Assembly: GCA_045631445.1 (NCBI GenBank) | Contig: JAZQUS010000093.1 | Span: forward strand, 1 to 5,920 | Direction: 5' to 3' | From: RGIG4608 sp045631445 | GTDB lineage: Bacteria; Bacillota; Clostridia; Oscillospirales; CAG-272 | DNA: 5,920 nt | Part shown: piece after piece, positions 1-5,621 of the stretch | How positions within the stretch are numbered: position 1 is the stretch's first letter | Layout of the letters: every line of letters begins with the position of its first letter | Notes under the pieces: model-generated | What the model was told of the DNA's origin: nothing | The model's database searches: none | Seen by the model: the letters and a program-made list of their open reading frames with translations, nothing else | Made by a program: the position numbers and the translations under genes

Positions 1-75
1 AGCGGTTATGTACCGATTTTGTAGGGGGGCACTCCGTGCACCCGCTTATGAACTCAAACTAATTTCATTTTTGGC

Positions 76-94
76 GGGAGGGAAAACCCCTCCC
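76..94. repeat. GC-rich hairpin in the centre of repeat copy 1
   Basis: GGGAGGG (76-82) pairs perfectly with CCCTCCC (88-94) across an AAAAC loop. On the minus strand it follows the motif TGTAGGGG. On the plus strand the facing motif GTAGGGGGG at 21-29 is followed by its own hairpin (GCAC-TCC-GTGC, 29-39). The centre is therefore two inverted GTAGGGG-plus-hairpin modules separated by about 30 bases that are shared with copy 3. Confidence 0.6.
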
Positions 95-110
95 CTACAG
101 ATTTGTGCGA

Positions 111-134
111 AGCCATTTTGCTATCAAAATGGCT
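111..134. repeat. Perfect 10-bp stem-loop inside repeat copy 1
   Basis: AGCCATTTTG (111-120) pairs with CAAAATGGCT (125-134) around a CTAT loop. Related but imperfect versions occur at 5815-5838 in copy 3 and 1188-1210 in copy 2, so this is a recurring module of the element. Confidence 0.7.
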
Positions 135-335
135 ATGTGCAGAGTAGCAAGGCGCGGTTTTTGTTGCGCTTGTGCAATAAAAACGAGTGTGACGAGCGCG
201 TATGATTGCGAGTCACGCGCGTTGCGCGAAATTTGTTTGCCCTAATACGATTAAAAGTTTTTTGCGAGCTTTTTTTCAAAAAAGCGAAAATTTTTATCTT
301 TGTAACTTTCCCCATAAATCAAAATTTGAAGCACA

Positions 336-365
336 ACAAAACGGCGGGAAAGCCCGCCGTTTTGT
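336..365 (-). terminator. Rho-independent terminator of the yigZ-family gene
   Basis: ACAAAACGGCGGG (336-348) and CCCGCCGTTTTGT (353-365) form a perfect 13-bp stem with a 4-base loop, starting about 10 bases after the TGA stop of the upstream minus-strand gene. On the minus strand the GC core is followed by TTTTGTTG, so the U-tract is partly inside the stem. The symmetrical A/T arms mean it could also work on the plus strand, but nothing upstream on that strand needs it. The end of repeat copy 1 lies 5 bases further downstream. Confidence 0.8.
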
Positions 366-375
366 ATTATCATTT

Positions 376-1005
376 TCATTTCGCATCAAATCTTTCGCAA
401 ACTTTAGTTGGCACGTTCTTGCCCGAGGTGATTTCTGAAATTTTTCGCGTGATTTCCTCGGCAAACTTATCTTTCACAGCAAATTGAACCGCCACGCAAT
501 CGGAATAATCCGTGTTGTCAATAATGGCGTCGCATCTCTCAAGTTCAAGTCCTACTCTTTGATAGTCGGAATAAGAGCAAGCAACCTTCAAAACAACGTA
601 ATTTTCAAATTGGGCAATTCCTGCCGCCTCAACCGCCATTTTAGCGCCGAGAGAATATGCGTGAACGAGTCCGCCCGTGCCGAGCAAAGTACCGCCAAAA
701 TAACGTGTTACAACAACGCAAACGTCGTCAACTCCGCTCTTCATAAGCATATCGAGAATGGGCTTGCCTGCCGTTCCCTGCGGCTCTCCGTCGTCGGAAT
801 AGCGGCATAAAATTCCACCCTTCATCACATAGCCATAGCAATTGTGGGTTGCGTCCTTGTGCTTTTCCTTGATTTTCTTAACGAAAGCAAGCGCCTCTTC
901 CTCGCTCGTCACATGCTCGCAATAGCCGATGAACACCGACTTTTTTTCCTCAAAACGAGCCTCGCCATAGCCCTTGACCGTTATATAAACTTTTTCTTCT
1001 GCCAT
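376..1005 (-). CDS. yigZ: YigZ/IMPACT family protein (UPF0029)
   Basis: This is a full-length, 209-residue member of the IMPACT/YigZ family. Family hallmarks are visible in order: ATHNCYGY (52-59), YSDDGEPQGTAGKPIL (69-84), and TRYFGGTLLGTGG (100-112) with HAYS close behind. A C-terminal ferredoxin-like domain of about 70 residues follows, as in bacterial YigZ proteins of about 205-215 residues. The eukaryotic relative IMPACT regulates the kinase GCN2. The bacterial role is not settled, and links to translation or nucleic-acid binding come from the family, not from this sequence. No signal peptide or membrane segment is seen, so it should be cytosolic. The start is supported by AAAGGAG (plus coordinates 1013-1019), 7 bases before ATG. 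It is probably transcribed alone: repeat copy 2 lies upstream and a strong terminator downstream. No convincing promoter was found, so it may lie in the repeat. Confidence 0.93.
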   Translation of the reverse strand: MAEEKVYITVKGYGEARFEEKKSVFIGYCEHVTSEEEALAFVKKIKEKHKDATHNCYGYVMKGGILCRYSDDGEPQGTAGKPILDMLMKSGVDDVCVVVTRYFGGTLLGTGGLVHAYSLGAKMAVEAAGIAQFENYVVLKVACSYSDYQRVGLELERCDAIIDNTDYSDCVAVQFAVKDKFAEEITRKISEITSGKNVPTKVCERFDAK

Positions 1006-1043
1006 TGCTGTGCTCCTTTCAAGAAATTACAAGGTTAAGAATT

Positions 1044-1063
1044 GTTCTTTTTGAAAAAAGAAC
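1044..1063. repeat. TGAA-loop stem-loop of repeat copy 2, left arm
   Basis: GTTCTTTT (1044-1051), loop TGAA, AAAAGAAC (1056-1063) form a perfect 8-bp stem. Matching positions in other arms have different stem bases but the same pairing: GCTTT-TGAA-AAAGC at 5665-5678, and GCTTTTT-TGAA-AAAAAGC on the minus strand at 268-285. In the right arm of copy 2 (1394-1412) the minus strand reads CCGCTTTT-GTA-AAAAGCGG. Confidence 0.7.
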
Positions 1064-1102
1064 CAAAAACTTTTTAATCGTGGGTTTTGATTTTATCCGC
1101 GC

Positions 1103-1144
1103 AAATCGTATTGTTTTGTAAAGCAAAACAATACATAACGATTT
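1103..1144. repeat. Second conserved hairpin of repeat copy 2
   Basis: The outer stem is AAATCGT (1103-1109) with ACGATTT (1138-1144). The inner stem is ATTGTTTTG (1110-1118) with CAAAACAAT (1124-1132), leaving ACATA as a one-sided bulge. Copy 3 has the same outer stem and bulge at 5720-5762 but a different inner stem, TGTTTGATT/AATCAAACA. Confidence 0.7.
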
Positions 1145-1233
1145 TGCTCAAATATTCGCAAAATCTATAATTTGCTAATAATTGCATAGCCATATGCTAT
1201 CAATACGGCTATAATTTTTCAAAGCAAATTTTA

Positions 1234-1350
1234 GAAAATCACTCTAAAAGAGGGATTTTCGTAGTTTTGAAAGCTCAATGCCGACCGTTGTACTTGTACA
1301 TAAGGGCAGGATTGGAGGTTCAAAACCGACAATTTGCTTGCAAATTGTCG
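1234..1350. repeat. Run of three stem-loops in the centre of repeat copy 2
   Basis: Three inverted repeats follow one another. First, GAAAATC/GATTTTC (1234-1240 and 1254-1260) has an inner CTCT/AGAG. Second, GTTTTGAA/TTCAAAAC (1264-1271 and 1319-1326) encloses CTCAA/TTGGAG, TGCC/GGCA and TGTAC-TT-GTACA. Third, CGACAATTTG/CAAATTGTCG (1327-1336 and 1341-1350) has a CTTG loop. None is seen in the other two copies. They could be structural parts of the element or of an untranslated RNA; no function is assigned. Confidence 0.5.
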
Positions 1351-1452
1351 AAAATTTGCGTAGAGTCAGTACAAATCTAGCGATAGTTTTGCTCCGCTTT
1401 TTACAAAAGCGGAAGCCCAAGCGGCTTGAGCGGTTGGTACTTTGTAACTTCT

Positions 1453-2769
1453 TTAAAACTCCTCAACCTCTTGAGGTCTATTCACATCATACTTTTTGAG
1501 CATACCGCGTACCTTTTGGTCAACGGTTGCAACAACGGTTACACCCTCGTAGCCGTAGTCAACGCTCTCAACAGTTGCGTTCTTATAAAGAATATTGAGC
1601 GCGCCCTGTTCGGAGTTGGGAATAACGAAAGTCACCTTGCTCTTGCCTTGGTGAATGATTTCTTCCACCTTTTCAAGCAAAGTATCAATTCCCTCTCCGC
1701 TTTTTGCGGAAATTGCACAAACTACACGGTTGGGATCTTCGTTATTTGCAATATAGGAAGGTAATTCGGAAGAAATTCCCAAATCACACTTATTATATAC
1801 GTAAATTGTGGGCTTTCCTGCCGCGCCAAGCTCTGCAAGAAGGCTTTCTGTAACGTCAAGCTGCGCTCTTGCTTCGTCATCGTGCGCGTCAATTACAATC
1901 ATCAAAATGTCCGCATAAACCGCCTCGTCAAGCGTGGATTTGAATGCTTTTACAAGGTGGTGGGGCAATTTTCTTATAAATCCAACGGTGTCGGTAAGCA
2001 AAACCGTTTCACCGCAGGGCAATTTCAACTTTCTTGTTGTGGGGTCGAGAGTCGCAAAAAGCTTGTTCTCGGCAAGAATGCCTGCATCTGTTAAAGTGTT
2101 AAGCAAGGTTGACTTACCTGCATTTGTATAACCAACAATAGCAATCTGCGGAATCTGACTCTTGTCACGGCTTGCGCGCATCGTCATTCTATTCTTTTCA
2201 AGCTCTTCGAGTTCACTTTCAAGCGCAACGATACGGCGCTTCATATGACGTCTGTCACTTTCAAGCTTACTTTCACCGGGACCTCTTGTACCAATACCGC
2301 CGCCAAGACGGGAAAGCTCCGTTCCCTTACCGATAAGTCGGGGCGCGGTATAACGCAACTGTGCAAGTTCAACCTGCAATTTTCCCTCACCCGTGGTAGC
2401 GTGGAGCGCAAAAATGTCCAAAATAAGCATTGAACGGTCGATAACGCTAATGTCACCGCCAAGATCGTCCTCAATATTTCTAATTTGAGATGGAGAAAGC
2501 TCCGCGTCAAAAATAGCGAGCTTTATTCCATTGTTTCTACAAAGCTCGGATAACTCCCAAATTTTTCCGCTACCAAGAAGCGTTCTTGGGTCGGGAGTGT
2601 CCTTATTCTGCACAAGACGTGCAAATTCTTCACCGCCCGCGGTATCAAGAAGACGAGCCAACTCGTCAAGCTCCTTTTCAACCTCCACAGCATTTGTATC
2701 TCTTGTAACTATGCCCACAAGAACGGCTTTCGAGATATGTTCCTTGGCATCATTAAAATTCAACTGCAT
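1453..2769 (-). CDS. hflX: GTPase HflX, ribosome-associated
   Basis: The product is 438 residues, in the normal range for HflX. HflX binds the 50S subunit or stalled 70S ribosomes and uses GTP (and, in studied members, ATP) to split or rescue ribosomes after stress; this role comes from the family. The N-terminal HflX domain (about 15-200) ends in the glycine-rich segment GGGIGTRGPGESKLE (156-170) and a helical, charged stretch (about 170-200). The G domain shows GYTNAGKST (213-221, P-loop), FATLDPTTR (238-246), DTVGF (260-264), NKCD (326-329) and SAKSGEG (354-360). A short C-terminal domain follows. The start is set by GGAGGTG (plus 2777-2783), 7 bases before ATG. That ATG overlaps the murI stop by 10 bases, implying translational coupling. 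The TAA stop lies at the edge of repeat copy 2, and no clean terminator with a U-run was found after it. Confidence 0.96.
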   Translation of the reverse strand: MQLNFNDAKEHISKAVLVGIVTRDTNAVEVEKELDELARLLDTAGGEEFARLVQNKDTPDPRTLLGSGKIWELSELCRNNGIKLAIFDAELSPSQIRNIEDDLGGDISVIDRSMLILDIFALHATTGEGKLQVELAQLRYTAPRLIGKGTELSRLGGGIGTRGPGESKLESDRRHMKRRIVALESELEELEKNRMTMRASRDKSQIPQIAIVGYTNAGKSTLLNTLTDAGILAENKLFATLDPTTRKLKLPCGETVLLTDTVGFIRKLPHHLVKAFKSTLDEAVYADILMIVIDAHDDEARAQLDVTESLLAELGAAGKPTIYVYNKCDLGISSELPSYIANNEDPNRVVCAISAKSGEGIDTLLEKVEEIIHQGKSKVTFVIPNSEQGALNILYKNATVESVDYGYEGVTVVATVDQKVRGMLKKYDVNRPQEVEEF

Positions 2770-3554
2770 AAATATTCACCTCCAAATTTCACAAGTGTGG
2801 ATTCACTTGCATTCACTTTTTTAGGATATGATGAATCAATAAAAATTACTCTGCCTTTTTCTTTAGCATCATTCAAAAGGTCTGCATTTTCAAGACGTCT
2901 ACGAGTGTTTTGAGCCGTTCCCACACTTCCGTCAAAAATCTTAACATTTTCACCCAAAATTGCAGAAATTTCTGCCTTTACAAAGGGATAATGCGTGCAT
3001 CCAAGCACAACACAATCAAGATTTTCATTTTTTAAAGGAAAAAGAAGTTCAGAAAGGAACTTATGCAAATTTTCACCCTCTATTTCTCCGCGCTCAACAA
3101 ACTCAACAAGGCCTGGACATGCAAAAGAAATGACGTGTGCATTACTTTCAAATCGAGAAAGTAATTTAGCAAACTTGTCTTCCTTTAACGTAAGAGGAGT
3201 GGCAAGAACCGCAACCGTTGGATGCTCTCTGCTTTCAACCGCAGGCTTTAGGGCTGGCTCAACTCCAATGATAATATCGTCAGGATATTTCTCGCGCAAA
3301 TCAGCTACCGCAACACTCGTTGCAGTATTGCACGCGATAACAAATGCTTTAATCCCCTCGGCTTTTAGCTTTTCGTAAACAGAAAAAGTCAAGTCTCTTA
3401 CCCTTTCTGCACTCTTAACACCGTAGGGCGCATTTGCGGTATCGCCATAATATATGAAATTTTCATTGGGTAGCGTTGAAACAAGTTCTTTAAGAACACT
3501 AACTCCGCCAATCCCTGAATCAAACACCGCAATGGGCAAGTTATTTTTTGACAT
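2760..3554 (-). CDS. murI: Glutamate racemase
   Basis: The product is 264 residues, typical for MurI. It interconverts L- and D-glutamate in the cytoplasm and supplies the D-Glu of the peptidoglycan stem peptide. Visible hallmarks are FDSGIGG (11-17), YYGDTANAPYG (35-45), the first catalytic cysteine in ACNTATS (Cys75), GVEPALKPA (97-105), and the second catalytic cysteine in LGCTHYPF (Cys186). The frame stays open for 10 more codons to an ATG at 3584. The start at 3554 is preferred because GAGGTG (plus 3559-3564) lies just before it, the protein then begins close to the first motif, and the longer version would run through the hairpin at 3579-3612. The gene ends in TGA inside the first codons of hflX. 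A terminator-like hairpin with a T-run ends right before its ribosome binding site, so expression may depend on readthrough or attenuation. Confidence 0.96.
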   Translation of the reverse strand: MSKNNLPIAVFDSGIGGVSVLKELVSTLPNENFIYYGDTANAPYGVKSAERVRDLTFSVYEKLKAEGIKAFVIACNTATSVAVADLREKYPDDIIIGVEPALKPAVESREHPTVAVLATPLTLKEDKFAKLLSRFESNAHVISFACPGLVEFVERGEIEGENLHKFLSELLFPLKNENLDCVVLGCTHYPFVKAEISAILGENVKIFDGSVGTAQNTRRRLENADLLNDAKEKGRVIFIDSSYPKKVNASESTLVKFGGEYLCS

Positions 3555-3558
3555 ATAA

Positions 3559-3564
3559 CACCTC
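3559..3564 (-). promoter_or_regulatory. Ribosome binding site that fixes the murI start
   Basis: On the minus strand this reads GAGGTG, with TTAT between it and the ATG at 3552-3554. It supports the shorter MSKNN start over the upstream in-frame ATG at 3582-3584. It directly follows the TTTTTT run of the hairpin upstream. Confidence 0.7.
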
Positions 3565-3612
3565 AAAAAACACAATAAGGGCAAGTATGTGCCTTATGCA
3601 CACAGCTTGCCC
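3565..3612 (-). terminator. Terminator-like hairpin between rpmE and murI (terminator or attenuator)
   Basis: The stem GGGCAAG (3579-3585) pairs with CTTGCCC (3606-3612). An inner stem TGTGC/GCACA (3588-3592 and 3598-3602) has a CTTAT loop. On the minus strand the hairpin is followed by TTATTGTGTTTTTT, which ends at 3565, directly beside the murI ribosome binding site. It lies about 37 bases after the rpmE stop. It can end rpmE transcription. Because no strong murI promoter is seen after it, it could also control how much transcription enters murI-hflX. Confidence 0.7.
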
Positions 3613-3648
3613 ATAGTTGCGAATGTACTAAATAGTATAAATTCTAAA

Positions 3649-3858
3649 TTATCTTGCACTAGCCTGCAATCTCTTTTTGAACTTATCAACTCTACCGCCA
3701 GCATCAACGAATTTCTGCTTACCGGTAAAGAAAGGATGACATTTAGAGCAAATTTCAACGCTTACATCTCCGCCCTTTGTGGACTTTGTTGTAACTGTTT
3801 CACCACAAGCACACTTAATTGTTACTTCTTCATACTTAGGATGGATACCTGTCTTCAT
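3649..3858 (-). CDS. rpmE: 50S ribosomal protein L31, zinc-binding (type A) form
   Basis: The product is 69 residues, the usual L31 length. L31 sits on the large subunit at the bridge to the small-subunit head. The sequence begins MKTGIHPKY and carries the four zinc ligands as CAC (Cys16, Cys18) and CSKC (Cys37, Cys40), followed by HPFFTGKQKFVDAGGRVDKF, which is characteristic of the family. This is the C+ form, as opposed to the zinc-free paralogue induced by zinc starvation. The start is supported by TGAGGTG (plus 3867-3873), 8 bases before ATG. A consensus-like promoter lies immediately upstream (3905-3933), which predicts a leader of about 40 bases. The terminator-like hairpin at 3579-3612 follows, so rpmE is likely transcribed mainly as a single gene. 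Confidence 0.97.
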   Translation of the reverse strand: MKTGIHPKYEEVTIKCACGETVTTKSTKGGDVSVEICSKCHPFFTGKQKFVDAGGRVDKFKKRLQASAR

Positions 3859-3904
3859 TTTATTTACACCTCACTTTTTAGCAAAATTATTCACATTGCA
3901 TATG

Positions 3905-3933
3905 ATTATAACACAATTATTTGCATTTTGCAA
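3905..3933 (-). promoter_or_regulatory. Sigma-70/sigma-A type promoter of rpmE
   Basis: On the minus strand the -35 box is TTGCAA (plus 3928-3933), then exactly 17 bases, then a perfect -10 box TATAAT (plus 3905-3910) with TGT in front (extended -10). Transcription would start near 3898, about 40 bases before the rpmE ATG. This is the best promoter in the window and sits after the sigE stop, separating rpmE from the sporulation unit. Confidence 0.75.
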
Positions 3934-3951
3934 TAGTTTTTTTGAATTTTT

Positions 3952-4677
3952 TTAAATTTTATTTTTTATTTCTTCTTTCAACTGCAAAATTATCTTTTTT
4001 TCAAGCCGAGATATGTAGCTTTGAGAGATATCAAGCTCATCTGCAACCTCCTTTTGAGTCATTTCTCGACGTCCGAAAAGTCCGTAACGCATTTCGATGA
4101 TGAGGCGTTCTCTCTCTCCAAGCTTCATAACTGCATCGCGAATTATCTTGCGCTCCTCCTCCTTTTCAAGCTCATACGATACTCCGTCCTCCTCATTTCC
4201 TAAAACATCAGAAAGCAAAAGCTCATTTCCGTCCCAATCAACATTTAGTGGCTCGTCAATGGATAAATCCCCTCGCGTGCAGGAATTCTTCCTTATATAC
4301 ATAAGTATCTCGTTTTCAATGCATCGAGCTGAGTACGTTGCCAATTTAATGTTTTTGTCAATGCGAAATGTATTAATTGCCTTTATAAGACCTATCGTGC
4401 CTATGGAAACTAAATCTTCAATTCCTATACCCGTACTTTCAAATCGCTTTGCAATAAACACAACAAGACGGAGATTGTGTTCTATTAATTTATCTCGCGC
4501 GCAAGGATCAAATGGTAGGTTTTCAATACATTCAGCTTCTTCCTCTTTAGAAAGTGGTGCTGGGAGCGTATCCGGTCCATTTACATAATATATCCCCTTT
4601 TCAGCGCCACGAGATAAGATACGTGCAAATAACAGTTTTATATTAAATAGAACTATCTTTACTTTATTTTTTGACAT
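3952..4677 (-). CDS. sigE: RNA polymerase sporulation sigma factor, pro-sigma-E
   Basis: The product is 241 residues, close to Bacillus subtilis SigE (239). Sigma-E directs early mother-cell transcription after asymmetric division. It is made inactive with an N-terminal pro-sequence; here the hydrophobic/basic segment of about residues 1-28 fits that, followed by the SigE-typical YYVNGPDTLPAPLSKEEE (30-47). Region 2 runs about 60-130, with NLRLVVFIAKRFESTGIGIEDL and a RCIENEILMY-type core. SigE-like DEPLNVDWDGNELLLSDVLG lies at 141-160. Region 4 (about 185-238) contains an HTH with TQKEVADELDISQSYISRLEK. The pro-sequence, the DWDGNELLLSD signature and the spoIIGA neighbour distinguish it from SigG, SigF and SigK. 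GGAG (plus 4685-4688), 7 bases before ATG, supports the start. It lies 66 bp after spoIIGA with no terminator between. sigG, commonly next in line, is not present; rpmE is. No clear terminator follows the stop. Confidence 0.96.
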   Translation of the reverse strand: MSKNKVKIVLFNIKLLFARILSRGAEKGIYYVNGPDTLPAPLSKEEEAECIENLPFDPCARDKLIEHNLRLVVFIAKRFESTGIGIEDLVSIGTIGLIKAINTFRIDKNIKLATYSARCIENEILMYIRKNSCTRGDLSIDEPLNVDWDGNELLLSDVLGNEEDGVSYELEKEEERKIIRDAVMKLGERERLIIEMRYGLFGRREMTQKEVADELDISQSYISRLEKKIILQLKEEIKNKI

Positions 4678-4743
4678 AATTACTCTCCATATTATAGTAG
4701 TTTTCTAATTCTTTATTTATGTATTTGTTAATTTTTTTCATTT

Positions 4744-5604
4744 TTATATAATAGTTTCGTCGGATATTATCGCATCGTATTCTCCGAGCAAATTTGATGC
4801 AATAAGAGCTATATAAAGATCAAGCTCTTTTTTGCTTTTTCCTTTTTTAAGTATTACGCTCGGAAATTTTACGGCGGGCAAAAAAGCTCCCCCTGATATT
4901 GAATGCGTAGGTACAATTCTGATTTTATATTTCAACGAAAGTGACACATCGTCCACATAACTATTATCAATTATCGCATTATACAATGTATCACCAATTA
5001 ATTTCTTGCATTTTTCTACGTTAACAAAAGCAACCCCCTTCCCACTTATAGGCTCTGTCACAAGATTACCACTATCCACCAATGCATAAAGTTCAAGAGT
5101 ACCATTCTCATTTTTGATTTCAAGAATAGCAGTTTTGTTCAAAAACGACGTTCTAAAAAATTTTCCTCCACGCAGAGTTAAAACCGAGCCCAGCACAGTA
5201 AGTAGAACAAAAATCCAAACGTCAATTTCTTCGCTCGAACCCTCAAGTCCAGTCAAAGCATCCATCGAGTTAAATAGTGAAAACAGTGCAGTCATCATTC
5301 CACCCAAAAGTGCGGACACAAAAAAGTAAAGAAAAACCGACTTTAAAAAATTCCAAAATTCGTTTTTTCTTACACCGTACGCCAAAGCGCACATAAAAAC
5401 TAAAACAGCTAAATCAATCAATAACGCGCCAACTCCACCAATTTTGATAAAAAGCACGCTAACGGAATATATCCCCCCCACAATCGATGCTAAAACGCAC
5501 CGCAATGTGTTCATCTTTCTATGTAAAAGCAAGCACGAGAGATAAAAACACAAAAAATCCATACTGAAATTTATCAAAAACAATAAATCTCCATAAACTA
5601 CCAT
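4744..5604 (-). CDS. spoIIGA: Sporulation sigma-E processing aspartyl peptidase SpoIIGA
   Basis: The product is 286 residues, slightly shorter than the B. subtilis protein (about 309). SpoIIGA is a membrane-embedded protease at the sporulation septum that removes the pro-sequence of sigma-E when signalled by SpoIIR; this is known for the family. The N-terminal half shows five likely membrane segments (about 5-26, 34-53, 58-76, 88-111 and 128-145). The C-terminal half is a soluble aspartyl-protease-like domain with ALVDSGNLVTEP (174-185). Asp177 is the expected catalytic residue, within the DxGN motif. SISGGAFLP (about 234-242) and the final NLLGEYDAIISDETII also fit the family. GGAG with 6-base spacing (around plus 5611-5614) supports the ATG. 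It is the first gene of the spoIIGA-sigE unit. Repeat copy 3 begins only a few bases upstream of the ribosome binding site, and no convincing Spo0A box or promoter was found there. Confidence 0.93.
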   Translation of the reverse strand: MVVYGDLLFLINFSMDFLCFYLSCLLLHRKMNTLRCVLASIVGGIYSVSVLFIKIGGVGALLIDLAVLVFMCALAYGVRKNEFWNFLKSVFLYFFVSALLGGMMTALFSLFNSMDALTGLEGSSEEIDVWIFVLLTVLGSVLTLRGGKFFRTSFLNKTAILEIKNENGTLELYALVDSGNLVTEPISGKGVAFVNVEKCKKLIGDTLYNAIIDNSYVDDVSLSLKYKIRIVPTHSISGGAFLPAVKFPSVILKKGKSKKELDLYIALIASNLLGEYDAIISDETII

Positions 5605-5621
5605 TTCTATCTCCTTTTACT

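Larger units (their letters stand above)
1..330 (-). repeat. Copy 1 (partial) of a large palindromic hairpin-rich repeat element; right half and centre
   Basis: This gene-free stretch is the truncated copy of an intergenic repeat also found at about 1019-1453 and 5622-5920. Its outer end (298-330) is the reverse complement of the outer end of copy 3 (5622-5653), with one substitution and one single-base indel. Inward from that end lie a stem-loop at 268-285 (7-bp stem, TGAA loop on the minus strand), GC-rich pairing segments around 186-236 (for example CGCGC-GTT-GCGCG), a perfect 10-bp hairpin at 111-134, and a GGGAGGG/CCCTCCC hairpin at 76-94. Bases 3-86 match 5834-5917 at 82 of 84 positions, so the window starts inside the centre of the element. 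Short open frames here follow the repeat and have no credible start or composition, so I call none. The likely class is a non-autonomous MITE-like or REP/BIME-like element, which is inference. Confidence 0.75.
1019..1453. repeat. Copy 2 (complete but diverged) of the palindromic hairpin-rich repeat element
   Basis: This copy fills practically the whole gap between hflX and the yigZ-family gene. The left end carries AAGAAATTACAAGG (1021-1034). The right end read on the minus strand carries AAGAAGTTACAAAG (about 1440-1453), so the ends are inverted. Modules shared with copies 1 and 3 are the terminal-arm hairpins (1044-1063 and 1394-1412), an AAAACTTTTTAATCG-like segment after the left one, the AAATCGT...ACGATTT hairpin (1103-1144), the segment ending TTTGCTAAT (1171-1179), and an AGCCAT...CGGCT hairpin (1188-1210). 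The centre lacks the GTAGGGG modules of copies 1 and 3 and holds a different series of stem-loops (1234-1350). No coding region with a ribosome binding site is seen in it. Confidence 0.65.

Noticed and set aside
133..315. Short minus-strand frame inside repeat copy 1 as a small basic protein
   Set aside because: It follows the hairpin-rich repeat, is disrupted in the other copies and has no convincing ribosome binding site.
1..330. CRISPR array or tandem repeat reading of the GTAGGGG motifs
   Set aside because: The motifs are few, inverted to each other and not regularly spaced; no cas gene is near.
1305..1330. GGTTCAAAACC as a tRNA T-arm
   Set aside because: The flanking bases do not form the required 5-bp T stem, and no anticodon or acceptor stem fits; it is part of the longer inverted repeat at 1264-1326.
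1394..1412. Rho-independent terminator after hflX
   Set aside because: The CCGCTTTT/AAAAGCGG stem is not followed by a U-run on the minus strand and matches the arm hairpin of the repeat.
3541..3554. Identical 14-base starts of murI and sigE (ATGTCAAAAAATAA)
   Set aside because: Both encode the common AT-rich opening Met-Ser-Lys-Asn; the flanks and ribosome binding sites differ, so chance or codon preference explains it.
3555..3584. Longer murI start at 3584 (10 extra residues)
   Set aside because: The extra codons lie across the hairpin and T-run, while the inner ATG has a good ribosome binding site and gives the usual MurI N-terminus.
3589..3936. Plus-strand frame of 115 codons across rpmE
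   Set aside because: It is antisense to the clearly recognisable rpmE gene and its promoter, with no ribosome binding site or recognisable domain.
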